Shown one piece after another: positions 53,497-61,308 of a stretch of DNA of 64,000 bases. The notes under the pieces were generated by a model. It saw nothing but the letters and a program-made list of their open reading frames with translations, did not search any database and was not told the DNA's origin. Where the stretch lies: positions 62,001 to 126,000 of the forward strand of contig NZ_NJIF01000009.1 in assembly GCF_002209555.1 (NCBI RefSeq), read 5' to 3'. This DNA is from Achromobacter insolitus (GTDB lineage Bacteria > Pseudomonadota > Gammaproteobacteria > Burkholderiales > Burkholderiaceae_B). Position 1 is the first letter of the stretch; each line of letters opens with the position of its first letter. Made by a program: the position numbers and the translations under genes.

Positions 53497-54135
53497 TCAG
53501 TAACGCGCGCCGAAGACGGCACGCAATTCTTCGATGGCTTCGGGCCCGAGCGGCTCGGGGCGGGGATCGCTCATCAGCCACAGCCGCGCGGTTTCTTCCA
53601 GTTCTTCGAGCGCATAAGAGGCATGCGACACCGAGCGCTCCCACACAACGGGCCCCAGTCGTTCGAACAGCGCGCCGCGCACCTGCGCCGCCACGGCGGC
53701 CACCTCGGCCGCGGCTTGCGCGTCTCCTGGGCGGCGATAGCCGATCAGCGGAATCCGGCCCACCTTCATGACCTGGTATGGGGTGATGGGCGGCAGTACC
53801 TCGTCCTGTCGCCACACGCCCGCCAGCGTCAGCGCGACCAGGTGGGTGGAATGCGTATGGACCACGCCGCGCGACTCGGGGCTGGCGCGATAGATGCCCT
53901 GGTGCAGCACCAGGGTCTTGGAGGGCTTGGCGCCAGACACCCAGTTGCCGGCCAGATCGACCTTGGCCAAGTCAGCGGGATCCAGGCGCCCGAGGCAGGC
54001 GTCCGTTGGCGTGATCAGCCAGCCGTCGTCCAGCCTGGCGCTGATGTTGCCGGCCGCGCCGACCGTGTAGCCACGGTTGTACAAGCTGGCGCCGACGGTG
54101 CAGATTTCTTCGCGGATGCGGGATTCGTCAGTCAT
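53497..54135 (-). CDS. otnC: 3-oxo-tetronate 4-phosphate decarboxylase (class II aldolase family)
   Basis: This 212-residue class II aldolase/adducin-type protein has GYTVGAAGNISARLDDGWLITPTDACLGRL near the N-terminus, zinc ligands HTHSTHLVAL near residue 91, and a later catalytic region ending in YALEELEETARLWL. It decarboxylates 3-oxo-tetronate 4-phosphate to dihydroxyacetone phosphate. It is the first gene of the tetronate operon; the frame is open 27 codons further upstream, but the family start is at 54135. Confidence 0.92.
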   Translation of the reverse strand: MTDESRIREEICTVGASLYNRGYTVGAAGNISARLDDGWLITPTDACLGRLDPADLAKVDLAGNWVSGAKPSKTLVLHQGIYRASPESRGVVHTHSTHLVALTLAGVWRQDEVLPPITPYQVMKVGRIPLIGYRRPGDAQAAAEVAAVAAQVRGALFERLGPVVWERSVSHASYALEELEETARLWLMSDPRPEPLGPEAIEELRAVFGARY

Positions 54136-54191
54136 GGAAAGCCCCTGGAAGGCAGGGGCGGACTTGCGGTACAGACGGCTGCGGGGCCAGC

Positions 54192-54232
54192 ATGATGACG
54201 TGTCTCTTGAGTTCAAGTTATCGGGTCATCAT
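54192..54232. promoter_or_regulatory. nested inverted repeats upstream of the tetronate operon
   Basis: Outer arms ATGATGAC (54192-54199) and GTCATCAT (54225-54232) enclose an inner palindrome CTTGA-GT-TCAAG (54206-54217). The region is AT-rich and lies 57-97 bp before otnC. It is a good candidate for the binding site of the GntR regulator encoded at 47370-48077. The remaining bases up to 54295 show no other support for a feature. Confidence 0.5.
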
Positions 54233-54295
54233 ACAAATTTGAGGTGCACAGGAACATAGGGTAAACCCGTTATTCGTGTAACAAGAATGAAGCGT

Positions 54296-55429
54296 TCAGG
54301 CGGTGTCGCGCTCTGGCCGACACGCGGCTGCCGGGCGTATCCAGGCCATCGTGGCCAGCGCCAGCAAGCCCAGCAGCGAGGGATACAGCATGCTGAGGTT
54401 GCGCATTTCGCCTGGCGAGCAAAACAGCAGGAACAACGGGAGGTTGATGGATAAGGCCAGCAATGCATGCCGGCGCATGGTTCGCGGCAGGCGCGCCCAG
54501 CCGCAGACGGCAATACCCGTGCATGCCAGCAGGCTGACGATTCCGAAGCCGCGCGGCAGCAGCACGCCGTAGGTGCTCTCCGTACGCAGCCAATTGCCCG
54601 GGTCGACGTAGAAGCGCAAGTTGTCCCACAACTGGAAGTCGACCGTCGAACCCGGATTCCCCGCAAACCGCATGCGCAGGGCCAGATAGACGCAACCGCA
54701 CACGAAGACCAGCCCCGCCACCAGCGCCGTCGCCTGCGTGCGCGAGAGATTGCGCCGCAGCAACGGATACAGGGCGGGCGCAAAGAAGAAAAACGCCTCT
54801 TTATTCCAGGTGGCCACGCCCGCCAATAGCAGCAGGGCGATCAGCCGCAGCGGCCTGCCTGGGGACGCGCCCATTGCCAGCAGCATGGCGCTCATCATGA
54901 AGAGCAACTCAAAGAAGTCGTAGAAATAGCCCCCTTCGGTCAGGAAGAACGGCAGCATCAGCGCGACTGCGGCCGGCGCGAGCGTCGCGGCCACCGCGTC
55001 CGCCCCCACCGCCAGGCATACCCGCCGCATAACGAACAGTGCTGCCAGGAGCGCGAAGAACGTCAGGTAGTAAACGAGGTGATAGCGCAAGGTAAAGGCC
55101 GGCACCAGCGCTTCGGACGCTGGGTAACGCATCGCCAGCCCCGAACGGCTATTCAGCCTGCGAGGTTCCGCCAGGCGCTCGGAAAGGCGCGCAACGGTAG
55201 CCGGCGGCAGCAAGTTCTGGATGCCATTGGCTATTGCGGGCACAAACTGCCGATACACGTACGGACGATGCGCCGTTCCCTCCACCATCTGCGACAAGCC
55301 GAATGACGGGTGCCCATCGCCCAGTCTCCACTTTGTGTAGAAGCCATTGATGACAGCGGCCGCAATGACGACGTAGGCACAGGATAATAGAAACCCGCGG
55401 TAGGCCGGACTATCGAAAAACTGTTTCAT
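54296..55429 (-). CDS. polytopic membrane protein, possible GT-C-like transferase
   Basis: This 377-residue protein has about ten hydrophobic helices. I do not recognise it by name. The first periplasmic loop has FYTKWRLGDGHPSFGLSQM and RPYVYRQFVP, acidic-containing segments in the place where GT-C glycosyltransferases carry catalytic acids, and a later loop has GGYFYDFFELLF and ATWNKEAFFFFAP. It is the last gene of a four-gene set with a UbiA prenyltransferase, a HAD phosphatase and an SMR-type protein, starting 15 bp after the latter. A role in using a lipid-linked sugar fits but is inference. Confidence 0.72.
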   Translation of the reverse strand: MKQFFDSPAYRGFLLSCAYVVIAAAVINGFYTKWRLGDGHPSFGLSQMVEGTAHRPYVYRQFVPAIANGIQNLLPPATVARLSERLAEPRRLNSRSGLAMRYPASEALVPAFTLRYHLVYYLTFFALLAALFVMRRVCLAVGADAVAATLAPAAVALMLPFFLTEGGYFYDFFELLFMMSAMLLAMGASPGRPLRLIALLLLAGVATWNKEAFFFFAPALYPLLRRNLSRTQATALVAGLVFVCGCVYLALRMRFAGNPGSTVDFQLWDNLRFYVDPGNWLRTESTYGVLLPRGFGIVSLLACTGIAVCGWARLPRTMRRHALLALSINLPLFLLFCSPGEMRNLSMLYPSLLGLLALATMAWIRPAAACRPERDTA

Positions 55430-55444
55430 GGAATGCCCTGGCGC

Positions 55445-55783
55445 CTATTTCGACATCAGGAAGACGCCGACGGCGATGCAGAACGCGCCCGCCATGCGCA
55501 TTACGGAAATGGACTCGGCACCGGACAGAAGGCCGTAGCCAAACACGCCAACGATGGCGCATGCGACCATCAGCGGGTAGGCCTGGGTCAGGTCCAGCTG
55601 GCGCAGCGCGAGCGCGTAGAAGCCAAAACCCAGGCCATAGGCGCCGACGGCCATCACGTAAGGCAATGTCTGCGCCAGGAGCGAAGCCGACGCCGCCCTT
55701 GAGGATCCCGACCCCGCCACCTTGAGCGCCGCGCTCGCGGCCACGCTGCAGGCCCCGCTGAGAATCAGCCACAGATATGCCAC
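55445..55783 (-). CDS. small SMR/EamA-type four-helix membrane protein, ArnE-like
   Basis: This 112-residue protein has four membrane helices: AYLWLILSGACSVAASAALKV, LPYVMAVGAYGLGFGFYALAL, AYPLMVACAIVGVFGYGLL and MRMAGAFCIAVGVFLM. The layout fits EmrE/ArnE-type proteins. Pairs of such proteins flip polyprenyl-phosphate sugars in lipid A modification. The start is a GTG at 55783, two bases after the UbiA stop, found by the coupled junction; a long open frame upstream is antisense or off-frame noise in high-GC DNA. Its Glu-bearing first helix, typical of drug exporters, is not obvious. A flippase for a lipid-linked sugar is inferred. Confidence 0.78.
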   Translation of the reverse strand: MAYLWLILSGACSVAASAALKVAGSGSSRAASASLLAQTLPYVMAVGAYGLGFGFYALALRQLDLTQAYPLMVACAIVGVFGYGLLSGAESISVMRMAGAFCIAVGVFLMSK

Positions 55784-55785
55784 CG

Positions 55786-56667
55786 TCAGGTTCCCACGAG
55801 CAAGAGCACCACCACTGCCCAGGCCGCGACCGCGATGCGTATCTGGTTGTCGGCCAGCAGGTCGCGGCCCGGCTCCTCGCCCGAGCCGCCGTTGTACAGC
55901 AGATGCAGGTAGCGGAAGACGCCAAACGTCACGATCGGGAGGGTAAGGACGAAATGCGCGGTGCCATGCAACGCCGCGGTCTCGGGGTCGACCGAATACA
56001 GGCCGTAAGTGAGCAGGCTGGCGCTGGCCGTGATGGCCACCAGATTGTCCAGCAGTTGCGGGCTGTAATGGCGCAGCACGATACGCGTGCTGCCCTGCAT
56101 GGCGAGGGCGCCACCTGGCAACGCGACGATTTCCGCGCGCCGCTTGGCGAAGCCCAGGAACAAGGTCAGCATGAAACTGCACAAGAGCATCCAACGGGAC
56201 GGCGTGATGCCTACCGCATAGGTGCCACAGGCCAGCCGCAGCATGAAGCCGGCGGCGATACAGAACACGTCGACCAGCACCTTGTGCTTCAGGCGCAGCG
56301 TGTAGGCGATGTTCAAAAGCAGATAGGCGGCCACCGCCAGCGCCACTGGCCATTGCCCGCAAGCCAGCGGCAGTCCCAACGCCGCGCCTGCCAACACCGC
56401 GATCAAGGCGCGCGCGGTCGGCAGCCCGACCTGCCCGCTGGCGATGGGGCGATGACGCTTCGTCGGATGGGCGGCGTCGGCGGCGCAATCGTGATAGTCG
56501 TTCAACGCATAAATCGCGCTGGAGGCCAGGCAGAATGCCACGAATCCCAGGCCGACACCGAATACCAGTTCGGAGTCCGTCCACCCGTGGCCAAAAATCA
56601 ATCCCATCAGCACGAAGGCGTTCTTCAGCCATTGCTGCGGACGCAGCAGCGCAAGGACGGCGCTCAT
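55786..56667 (-). CDS. UbiA-family prenyltransferase, decaprenyl-phosphate phosphoribosyltransferase-like
   Basis: This 293-residue integral membrane protein has eight to nine helices. The first motif is AIYALNDYHDCAADAAHPTKRHRPIASG (N-D-x2-D-x3-D, then K-x2-R-P), and a second region RLACGTYAVGITPSRWMLLCSFMLTLFLGFAKRRAE follows. The shape is that of DPPR synthases, which move ribose-5-phosphate from PRPP to polyprenyl phosphate, rather than quinone-pathway UbiA. I start at 56667 (MSAVLALLRPQQWLKN); it overlaps the HAD stop in ATGA. The neighbouring phosphatase supports this function. Confidence 0.85.
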   Translation of the reverse strand: MSAVLALLRPQQWLKNAFVLMGLIFGHGWTDSELVFGVGLGFVAFCLASSAIYALNDYHDCAADAAHPTKRHRPIASGQVGLPTARALIAVLAGAALGLPLACGQWPVALAVAAYLLLNIAYTLRLKHKVLVDVFCIAAGFMLRLACGTYAVGITPSRWMLLCSFMLTLFLGFAKRRAEIVALPGGALAMQGSTRIVLRHYSPQLLDNLVAITASASLLTYGLYSVDPETAALHGTAHFVLTLPIVTFGVFRYLHLLYNGGSGEEPGRDLLADNQIRIAVAAWAVVVLLLVGT

Positions 56668-57287
56668 GGCTTGACCGCCTGGCCGCGATACCAGGCGTGC
56701 TGGGCGGCATCGATCATCCATTGGTCGCCGCGGCTGTCACCATAGGCGTACAGCTCATACCGTTCCGGGGGGCCGAAGCGCTCGATCAGGCGGCGCATCT
56801 TTTCGGCCCCCCAGCAATTCGGTCCGTCGAAGTCGCCCGAGAGCCTCCCCTTTTCGTCCACTGCCATCCGGGTGCAGATCAGGTCATCGAAGCACAGATG
56901 CCGCGAGACCGCTTCCAGGTAGATGTCCGGCGAGGCGCTCACCAGGACGCAATGGTCGCCACGCTGCTGATGCCAGCGCAGCCGCTCCACCAGCGCGCGG
57001 CGCAATGGAATGGCGGGCACCCATGCGCGCGCGATGCGAGCCAGTTCGGAATGCGAGCGGCCCTTGAGGGCACGTCGGCAAAGCGCCGCCTTGGCCTCCT
57101 CATTGCTGCGCATGCGCAGCACAAACCCGGCCAGCGCGGGCGCGGCGCACAGTAGCGCCGCAAGCAGCCTGCCCCACGAAAGATGGGCCAGGAAGGGAAT
57201 GAGGGTGTCGCGATGGGTTAGGGTGCCGTCGAAGTCGAAGGCCGCGATGACATCTGCAGGAACGGGAAACTGGGATGGGGAGGGCAT
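56664..57287 (-). CDS. HAD-superfamily phosphatase (HAD-IB type)
   Basis: This 207-residue protein has the HAD motifs in order: DFDGTLT with nucleophile Asp near residue 17, SASPD near residue 118, and YAYGDSRGD near residue 186. HAD-IB enzymes remove phosphate from small or lipid-linked molecules. It is the first gene of the four-gene set, coupled by ATGA to the UbiA-type gene, and would fit the step from polyprenyl-phosphoribose 5-phosphate to polyprenyl-phosphoribose. I start at 57287, leaving off six codons of longer open frame. The 145 bp upstream hold no clear promoter. Confidence 0.88.
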   Translation of the reverse strand: MPSPSQFPVPADVIAAFDFDGTLTHRDTLIPFLAHLSWGRLLAALLCAAPALAGFVLRMRSNEEAKAALCRRALKGRSHSELARIARAWVPAIPLRRALVERLRWHQQRGDHCVLVSASPDIYLEAVSRHLCFDDLICTRMAVDEKGRLSGDFDGPNCWGAEKMRRLIERFGPPERYELYAYGDSRGDQWMIDAAQHAWYRGQAVKP

Positions 57288-57432
57288 ACTGCTTTGGCTG
57301 CGCAAGCCGGTCGCGCTGGACTGAGCAGACTATGCCAGGAAAGCATAGACATCCGGCAAGCAGGGCACGCTTTATCGGACGCACGCCCATCTTGCAGACT
57401 GAAAGCCAGCCCTATCCCATTTGTGCCGGCGG

Positions 57433-58410
57433 TCAGTTGACCGTAATGCCGGCCTCCTTAATCAACGTGGCAAAGCGCGGCACATCGCGAGCAATGAGCG
57501 CCTGAAAGGCGGCGGCCCCCTGCTCCTTTTCTCCGGGCGCCTGGGCGGCGAGCTTGCCCAGCGACTCGCGCACGCCCGGATTTTTCAGCGCCGCCGCCAA
57601 CGCCTGCTCCAGTCGGGCAACCACCTCGGGCGGAGTAGCGGCGGGCGCTGCAATGCCGTTCCATACGCTCATGTTGAAGTCGGGCACGCCCGCCTCCGCA
57701 AAGGTGGGCACGTCGGGAATCTGAGGCAACCGGCTCGCGCTGGCCACCGCCAGGGCGGTAACGCGCTTGCCCTCGTGGATAGGAATCATCGTGACCGTCT
57801 GGTCGATAACGGCATCAACCGTGCCGGCCATCAGGTCGCTGATCGCGGGTCCCGCGCCCCGGTATGGGATCTGCATGCCTTGCGTTCCGGTGACGTGCAG
57901 GAAGTAGGCCGCCGCGATGTGGCTGGTCGAGCCCGAACCAGCATTGCCGAAGTTCACGTCCTTGCCTTGCTTGCGCAAGCGCTCGACGAAATCGGACAGC
58001 TTGGTAATGCCGCTGGCCTTGCTGACGGAAAGCACCATGGGCACGGTGGCCACCAGTCCGATCGCGGTCATATCGCGGCGCGGGTCGAACTTGCTGGCGG
58101 GGTAGAGCGACGGCGCAATTGCCAGCGACCCCATATTGCCGAAAGTGATGGTGTAGCCATCCGGCGCGGCGCGCACGACGCGCTGGTTGCCAATCATGGT
58201 GCCTCCTCCGCCCTGGTTTTCGACCACGACGGGCTGTCCCAGATTCTCGCCCATGGCCTGCGCCACAATGCGAGCGAGGCCGTCCGTGGAACCGCCGGGC
58301 GCATAGGGCACCACCATTGAGATGGCGCGGGCGGGGTAGGTCTGCGCACCCGCCAGGGCGCTGAACACGAACAGGCAGGCGCCAGCGGACGCCAGTAAGG
58401 TCTTTCTCAT
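57433..58410 (-). CDS. Bug-family (TctC-like) periplasmic solute receptor
   Basis: This 325-residue receptor has a signal peptide (LLASAGACLFVFSALAGA) and family motifs YPARAISMVVPYAPGGSTDGLARIVAQAMG, GQPVVVENQGGGGTMIGNQ and APDGYTITFG. It lies 121 bp downstream of the dehydrogenase/CMD pair on the same strand and may be part of that operon. It is a distant paralogue of the receptor at 21164-22141. No TctAB membrane genes are near; Bug proteins often work without adjacent permeases. The ligand is unknown. Confidence 0.92.
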   Translation of the reverse strand: MRKTLLASAGACLFVFSALAGAQTYPARAISMVVPYAPGGSTDGLARIVAQAMGENLGQPVVVENQGGGGTMIGNQRVVRAAPDGYTITFGNMGSLAIAPSLYPASKFDPRRDMTAIGLVATVPMVLSVSKASGITKLSDFVERLRKQGKDVNFGNAGSGSTSHIAAAYFLHVTGTQGMQIPYRGAGPAISDLMAGTVDAVIDQTVTMIPIHEGKRVTALAVASASRLPQIPDVPTFAEAGVPDFNMSVWNGIAAPAATPPEVVARLEQALAAALKNPGVRESLGKLAAQAPGEKEQGAAAFQALIARDVPRFATLIKEAGITVN

Positions 58411-58531
58411 GGTTTTGCTCCTCGGTTTTCATTTGCGCCGGCAACAGCCGGCCCTCCGCCTTGTTCCGGCGGATACTTGTGCTTCGTTGGCATGGGAGCG
58501 GCACGGGCGTATCGCCCGGCCGCGGCTTTGG

Positions 58532-59449
58532 TCAGTCCTTGGGCTTGGCGCCCAGCTCCACGCCGGCCAGTTGCTCGGACAGGCGCGCGACGGCGGTGTG
58601 GTCCTGCCCCTTGCCCAGCGTCTTGCCGGCCGAGGCCCACAACTCGCGGCAAAGCGAGGCGAACGGCGTGGGCGTGCCGGTATCGGTTGCGATGCCCAGC
58701 GCGATACCCAAGTCCTTGACCATCAAGTCCAGGCCGAACCCGGAATTGAACTGGCGCGACAGCACGAATTGCTTGAACTTTTTCTGGGTGGAGTTGTTCA
58801 TGCCGGTCGACGCGTTGAGCACGTCGACGATCACGTTCGGATCCAGGCCGAACTGCTGTCCGATCAGCATCGCCTCGACGCCGATCAGGAAGCCGCCCGC
58901 GGACACCAGGTTGTTCAAGGCCTTCATGGCGTGGGCGCTGCCCACCTCGCCCACCGCCGTGATCGACGTGCCCATGCTGGACAGCGCCGGGCGAACGCGC
59001 TCCAGCGTCGCCGCGGGGCCGCCGTACATGATGGCCAGCTCGCCCGTACGGGCGCGCGGCACTCCGCCTGACACCGGCGCGTCGACCATGACGCCGCCTG
59101 CCGCGGCCACGGCCTGCGCCAGGCGCTGCGTGTGCGCCGGCACGCCGGAACTCATGTCCACGACGACGCTATCCGGGCGCAGACCCGCCAGCACGCCTTG
59201 CTCACCGTTGAGCACCTGCTCGACGATCGCACTGGTGGGCAGCATCGTGAAGATAATGTCCGACTGTGCTGCCAGTTCGGCGCAGGTAACGGCGGCCTGG
59301 CCGCCTACTTCCTGCGCGAACTTCGCGGCCTGGCCCGGCACGGCGTCAAACACCGTGACTGAAAAGCCGGCCTGCACCAGGCGGGCGGCCATCGGCCAAC
59401 CCATGCTGCCGATGCCGATCAGGCCCACGCGCTCTTGCGGGGCGCTCAT
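58532..59449 (-). CDS. beta-hydroxyacid dehydrogenase (3-hydroxyisobutyrate dehydrogenase family)
   Basis: This 305-residue NAD(P)-dependent enzyme has the dinucleotide motif VGLIGIGSMGWPMAARLVQAGFSVTVFD, the substrate loop DAPVSGGVPRARTGEL, and the region of the catalytic Lys in GSAHAMKALNNLVSAGGFL. The typical C-terminal LMVKDLGIALGIATDTGTPTPFASL follows. It oxidises a 3-hydroxy acid to the semialdehyde or ketone. Its start overlaps the CMD gene stop in ATGA (59446-59449). It is more like general HIBADH members than LtnD at 49344. Confidence 0.92.
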   Translation of the reverse strand: MSAPQERVGLIGIGSMGWPMAARLVQAGFSVTVFDAVPGQAAKFAQEVGGQAAVTCAELAAQSDIIFTMLPTSAIVEQVLNGEQGVLAGLRPDSVVVDMSSGVPAHTQRLAQAVAAAGGVMVDAPVSGGVPRARTGELAIMYGGPAATLERVRPALSSMGTSITAVGEVGSAHAMKALNNLVSAGGFLIGVEAMLIGQQFGLDPNVIVDVLNASTGMNNSTQKKFKQFVLSRQFNSGFGLDLMVKDLGIALGIATDTGTPTPFASLCRELWASAGKTLGKGQDHTAVARLSEQLAGVELGAKPKD

Positions 59450-59859
59450 GCCTTGGACTCCTTGAAGGCGCCCTCTTCTTCCAGCACCTGGTTGGCGACC
59501 TTGAACGCATCCAGCCCTGCCGGGATGCCGCAATAGACCGTGGCCTGCAGCAGGATTTCCTTGATTTCCTCGACCGTCACGCCATTGTTCAGTGCGCCCT
59601 TGACGTGCAGCTTGATCTCGGCGGGACGGTTCAGCGCCGTCAGCATGGCCAGGTTGAGCATGCTGCGCGTCTTCTTTTCCAGGCCCGGGCGGCCCCAGGT
59701 GTAGCCCCAGCACCATTCGGTGGTGATGTGCTGGAAGGCCATCATGAATTCGTTGGCGCGGGCCAGGGAGCCGTCCACGTATTCGGTGCCCAGCACCTCG
59801 CGGCGCAGGTTCAGGCCTTGGTCGAACAGGGCCTGGGTTTCGGATTTGATGTCTGCCAT
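59446..59859 (-). CDS. carboxymuconolactone decarboxylase-family protein
   Basis: This 137-residue CMD-family protein resembles 4-carboxymuconolactone decarboxylase (PcaC) in length and in TYTWGRPGLEKKTRSMLNLAMLTALNRPAEIKLHVKGALNNGVTVEEIKEILLQATVYCGIPAGLDAFK (read in segments), with the conserved Glu and His-bearing helix. PcaC decarboxylates gamma-carboxymuconolactone, but related proteins have other roles. AAGAGGAA precedes the chosen start. It is coupled to a dehydrogenase gene, not to protocatechuate genes, so another lactone or acid may be the substrate. Confidence 0.88.
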   Translation of the reverse strand: MADIKSETQALFDQGLNLRREVLGTEYVDGSLARANEFMMAFQHITTEWCWGYTWGRPGLEKKTRSMLNLAMLTALNRPAEIKLHVKGALNNGVTVEEIKEILLQATVYCGIPAGLDAFKVANQVLEEEGAFKESKA

Positions 59860-59925
59860 GAGTTCCTCTTTTCGTGGTGGTGTGGCGGGCGGCGGATCAG
59901 GCGTCTGCCCAATCTGTTTTGTCTG

Positions 59926-59938
59926 ATTGTCAGTCAAT
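59926..59938. promoter_or_regulatory. candidate GntR (FCD) operator, site 1
   Basis: ATTGTCAGTCAAT differs by one base from the core of site 2, 37 bp away. Arms ATTG/CAAT are symmetric. It lies 67 bp upstream of the CMD gene start, on the side of the minus-strand operon. Confidence 0.5.
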
Positions 59939-59960
59939 TATCCAAACATCGTCAATAGTC

Positions 59961-59977
59961 AGATTGTCAGACAATCT
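59961..59977. promoter_or_regulatory. candidate GntR (FCD) operator, site 2
   Basis: The perfect 17-bp palindrome AGATTGTCAGACAATCT contains TTGTCAGACAA, an exact match to the TNGTNNNACNA pattern of FadR-subfamily GntR regulators. It ends 3 bp before the -35 hexamer of the liv promoter. The two GntR genes in the window are far away, and neither is adjacent; the true regulator may lie beyond the window end. Confidence 0.65.
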
Positions 59978-59979
59978 TC

Positions 59980-60008
59980 TTGACTGCTTAAAATTTGAGC
60001 ACAATAAT
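59980..60008 (+). promoter_or_regulatory. sigma-70-type promoter of the liv operon
   Basis: TTGACT (59980-59985) and AATAAT (60003-60008) are separated by 17 bp, a near-consensus housekeeping promoter. It reads toward the binding-protein gene starting at 60069. The adjoining palindrome makes it a regulated promoter. Confidence 0.7.
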
Positions 60009-60068
60009 GTGCCGCAGAGCGCAGGGCCGGCAGCCTTGCGCCGCACACGAAAAAGCCAGGAGACAGAC

Positions 60069-61286
60069 ATGACAAAACCCCAACAGGCCATGCGGCCCGG
60101 GCGCAGGGAATTCGTCGCTGGATTGGGCGCAGCCGCGCTGGCAGCCAGCTTGCCCGGACGGGCGCTGGCCGCGCCGTCGGAAATCAACGTGGGCGTGATC
60201 TTGCCGCTGTCGGGCGCCAACGCCCAATTCGGCATCAACTCGCGCCAGGGGCTGGAGCTTGCTGCCGACGAGATCAACGCGGCCGGCGGCATCAAGGCCA
60301 TGGGCGGCGCCAAGCTCAAGCTCATCATCGCCGACGCTACCTCCCAACCCACCACCGCGGCGACGGTGGCGCAGCGGCTGATCACGCAGAACCGCTGCGT
60401 CGCCATCATTGGCGCCTACGCGTCGTCCTTGACGCTGGCGGTATCGGAAGTGACCGAGCGCCGCGGCATTCCCCTGCTCACCATGTCGTTCTCCGACGTG
60501 CTCACCGAGCGAGGCTTCAAGCACATCTTCCAGGTGGTTTCCAAAGGTTCGGTGTTGGGCCGCGCGCAATACGACTACGCCGCCTCGGTCGTGGCGGGCG
60601 CCTCGGACATCAAGAAAATCGCCTTGCTGTACGAAGACACGGCCTACGGCACCTCGCAGGCAGTCGGCGTGCGCAATGCCGCAAAGGCGGCAGGCACGCA
60701 GATCGTGCTGGACGAGGCCTATCCCTTGGGCATCACCGACGTCACCCCGCTGATCAGCAAGCTGCGGGGATCGGACGCCCAGATCGTCTTTCCCATCTCT
60801 TACCTGAACGACAGCCTGCTGATCATCCGCGTCATGCGGCAACAGCGCCTGACCGTGCCCATCGTGGGCGGAGCGGCGGGCTATGTCATTCCCGATTTCG
60901 CCAAGGCACTCGGCCAGTACTCGGAAGCCGTGCTGTCGATCGCCCCGGCCAACTACGACCAGGCGCCCGAATACACCGAACGCTACCGCAAGCGCTTCGG
61001 CACCTTCATGCCGCACGAGGCGCTGGAACACGCCGTATGCGCGGGCGTGCTGGCCCAGGCCTTGGAAGTCGCCGCCTCCGATAAGCCGGAAGCTGTCTCC
61101 CAGGCCTTGCGAGCGAAAAAGTACGACCAGGGCTGGGCAGGCGTGATGTCGGGCGGCGGCGTGCACTTCGATGCCAATGGCCTGAACACCATGGCGCAAC
61201 CCATCATGGTCCAGTGGCAGAAGGGCGAACTGGTGTCGGTCTGGCCACAGGCGCTGGCCAAGGGCCGCATCATCACGGCCTCCTGA
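60069..61286 (+). CDS. ABC transporter substrate-binding protein, Liv type, with Tat-like signal
   Basis: This 405-residue type I periplasmic binding protein has a twin-arginine-type signal (RREFVAGLGAAALAASLPGRALA). The mature start is EINVGVILPLSGANAQFGINSRQGLELAADEINAAGG, and a later DIKKIALLYEDTAYGTSQAVGVRNAAKAAG is typical. The open frame begins further upstream, but 60069 follows CAGGAG at a good distance and starts the signal. It leads an operon with two permeases and two ATPases. It is only distantly related to the two LivK proteins near 29 and 35 kb. The ligand is unknown. Confidence 0.93.
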   Translation: MTKPQQAMRPGRREFVAGLGAAALAASLPGRALAAPSEINVGVILPLSGANAQFGINSRQGLELAADEINAAGGIKAMGGAKLKLIIADATSQPTTAATVAQRLITQNRCVAIIGAYASSLTLAVSEVTERRGIPLLTMSFSDVLTERGFKHIFQVVSKGSVLGRAQYDYAASVVAGASDIKKIALLYEDTAYGTSQAVGVRNAAKAAGTQIVLDEAYPLGITDVTPLISKLRGSDAQIVFPISYLNDSLLIIRVMRQQRLTVPIVGGAAGYVIPDFAKALGQYSEAVLSIAPANYDQAPEYTERYRKRFGTFMPHEALEHAVCAGVLAQALEVAASDKPEAVSQALRAKKYDQGWAGVMSGGGVHFDANGLNTMAQPIMVQWQKGELVSVWPQALAKGRIITAS

Positions 61287-61308
61287 GCCCCGGGCGCGGA
61301 GAACAGTC

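Noticed and set aside
55784..56710. Extension of the SMR-type gene to about 420 residues
   Set aside because: The extension runs out of frame across the UbiA-type gene and shows no family sequence; the GTG at 55783 gives a normal four-helix protein.
57330..57348. Inverted repeat CTATGC/GCATAG upstream of the HAD gene
   Set aside because: Short arms, no T tract and no known operator pattern; too likely by chance.
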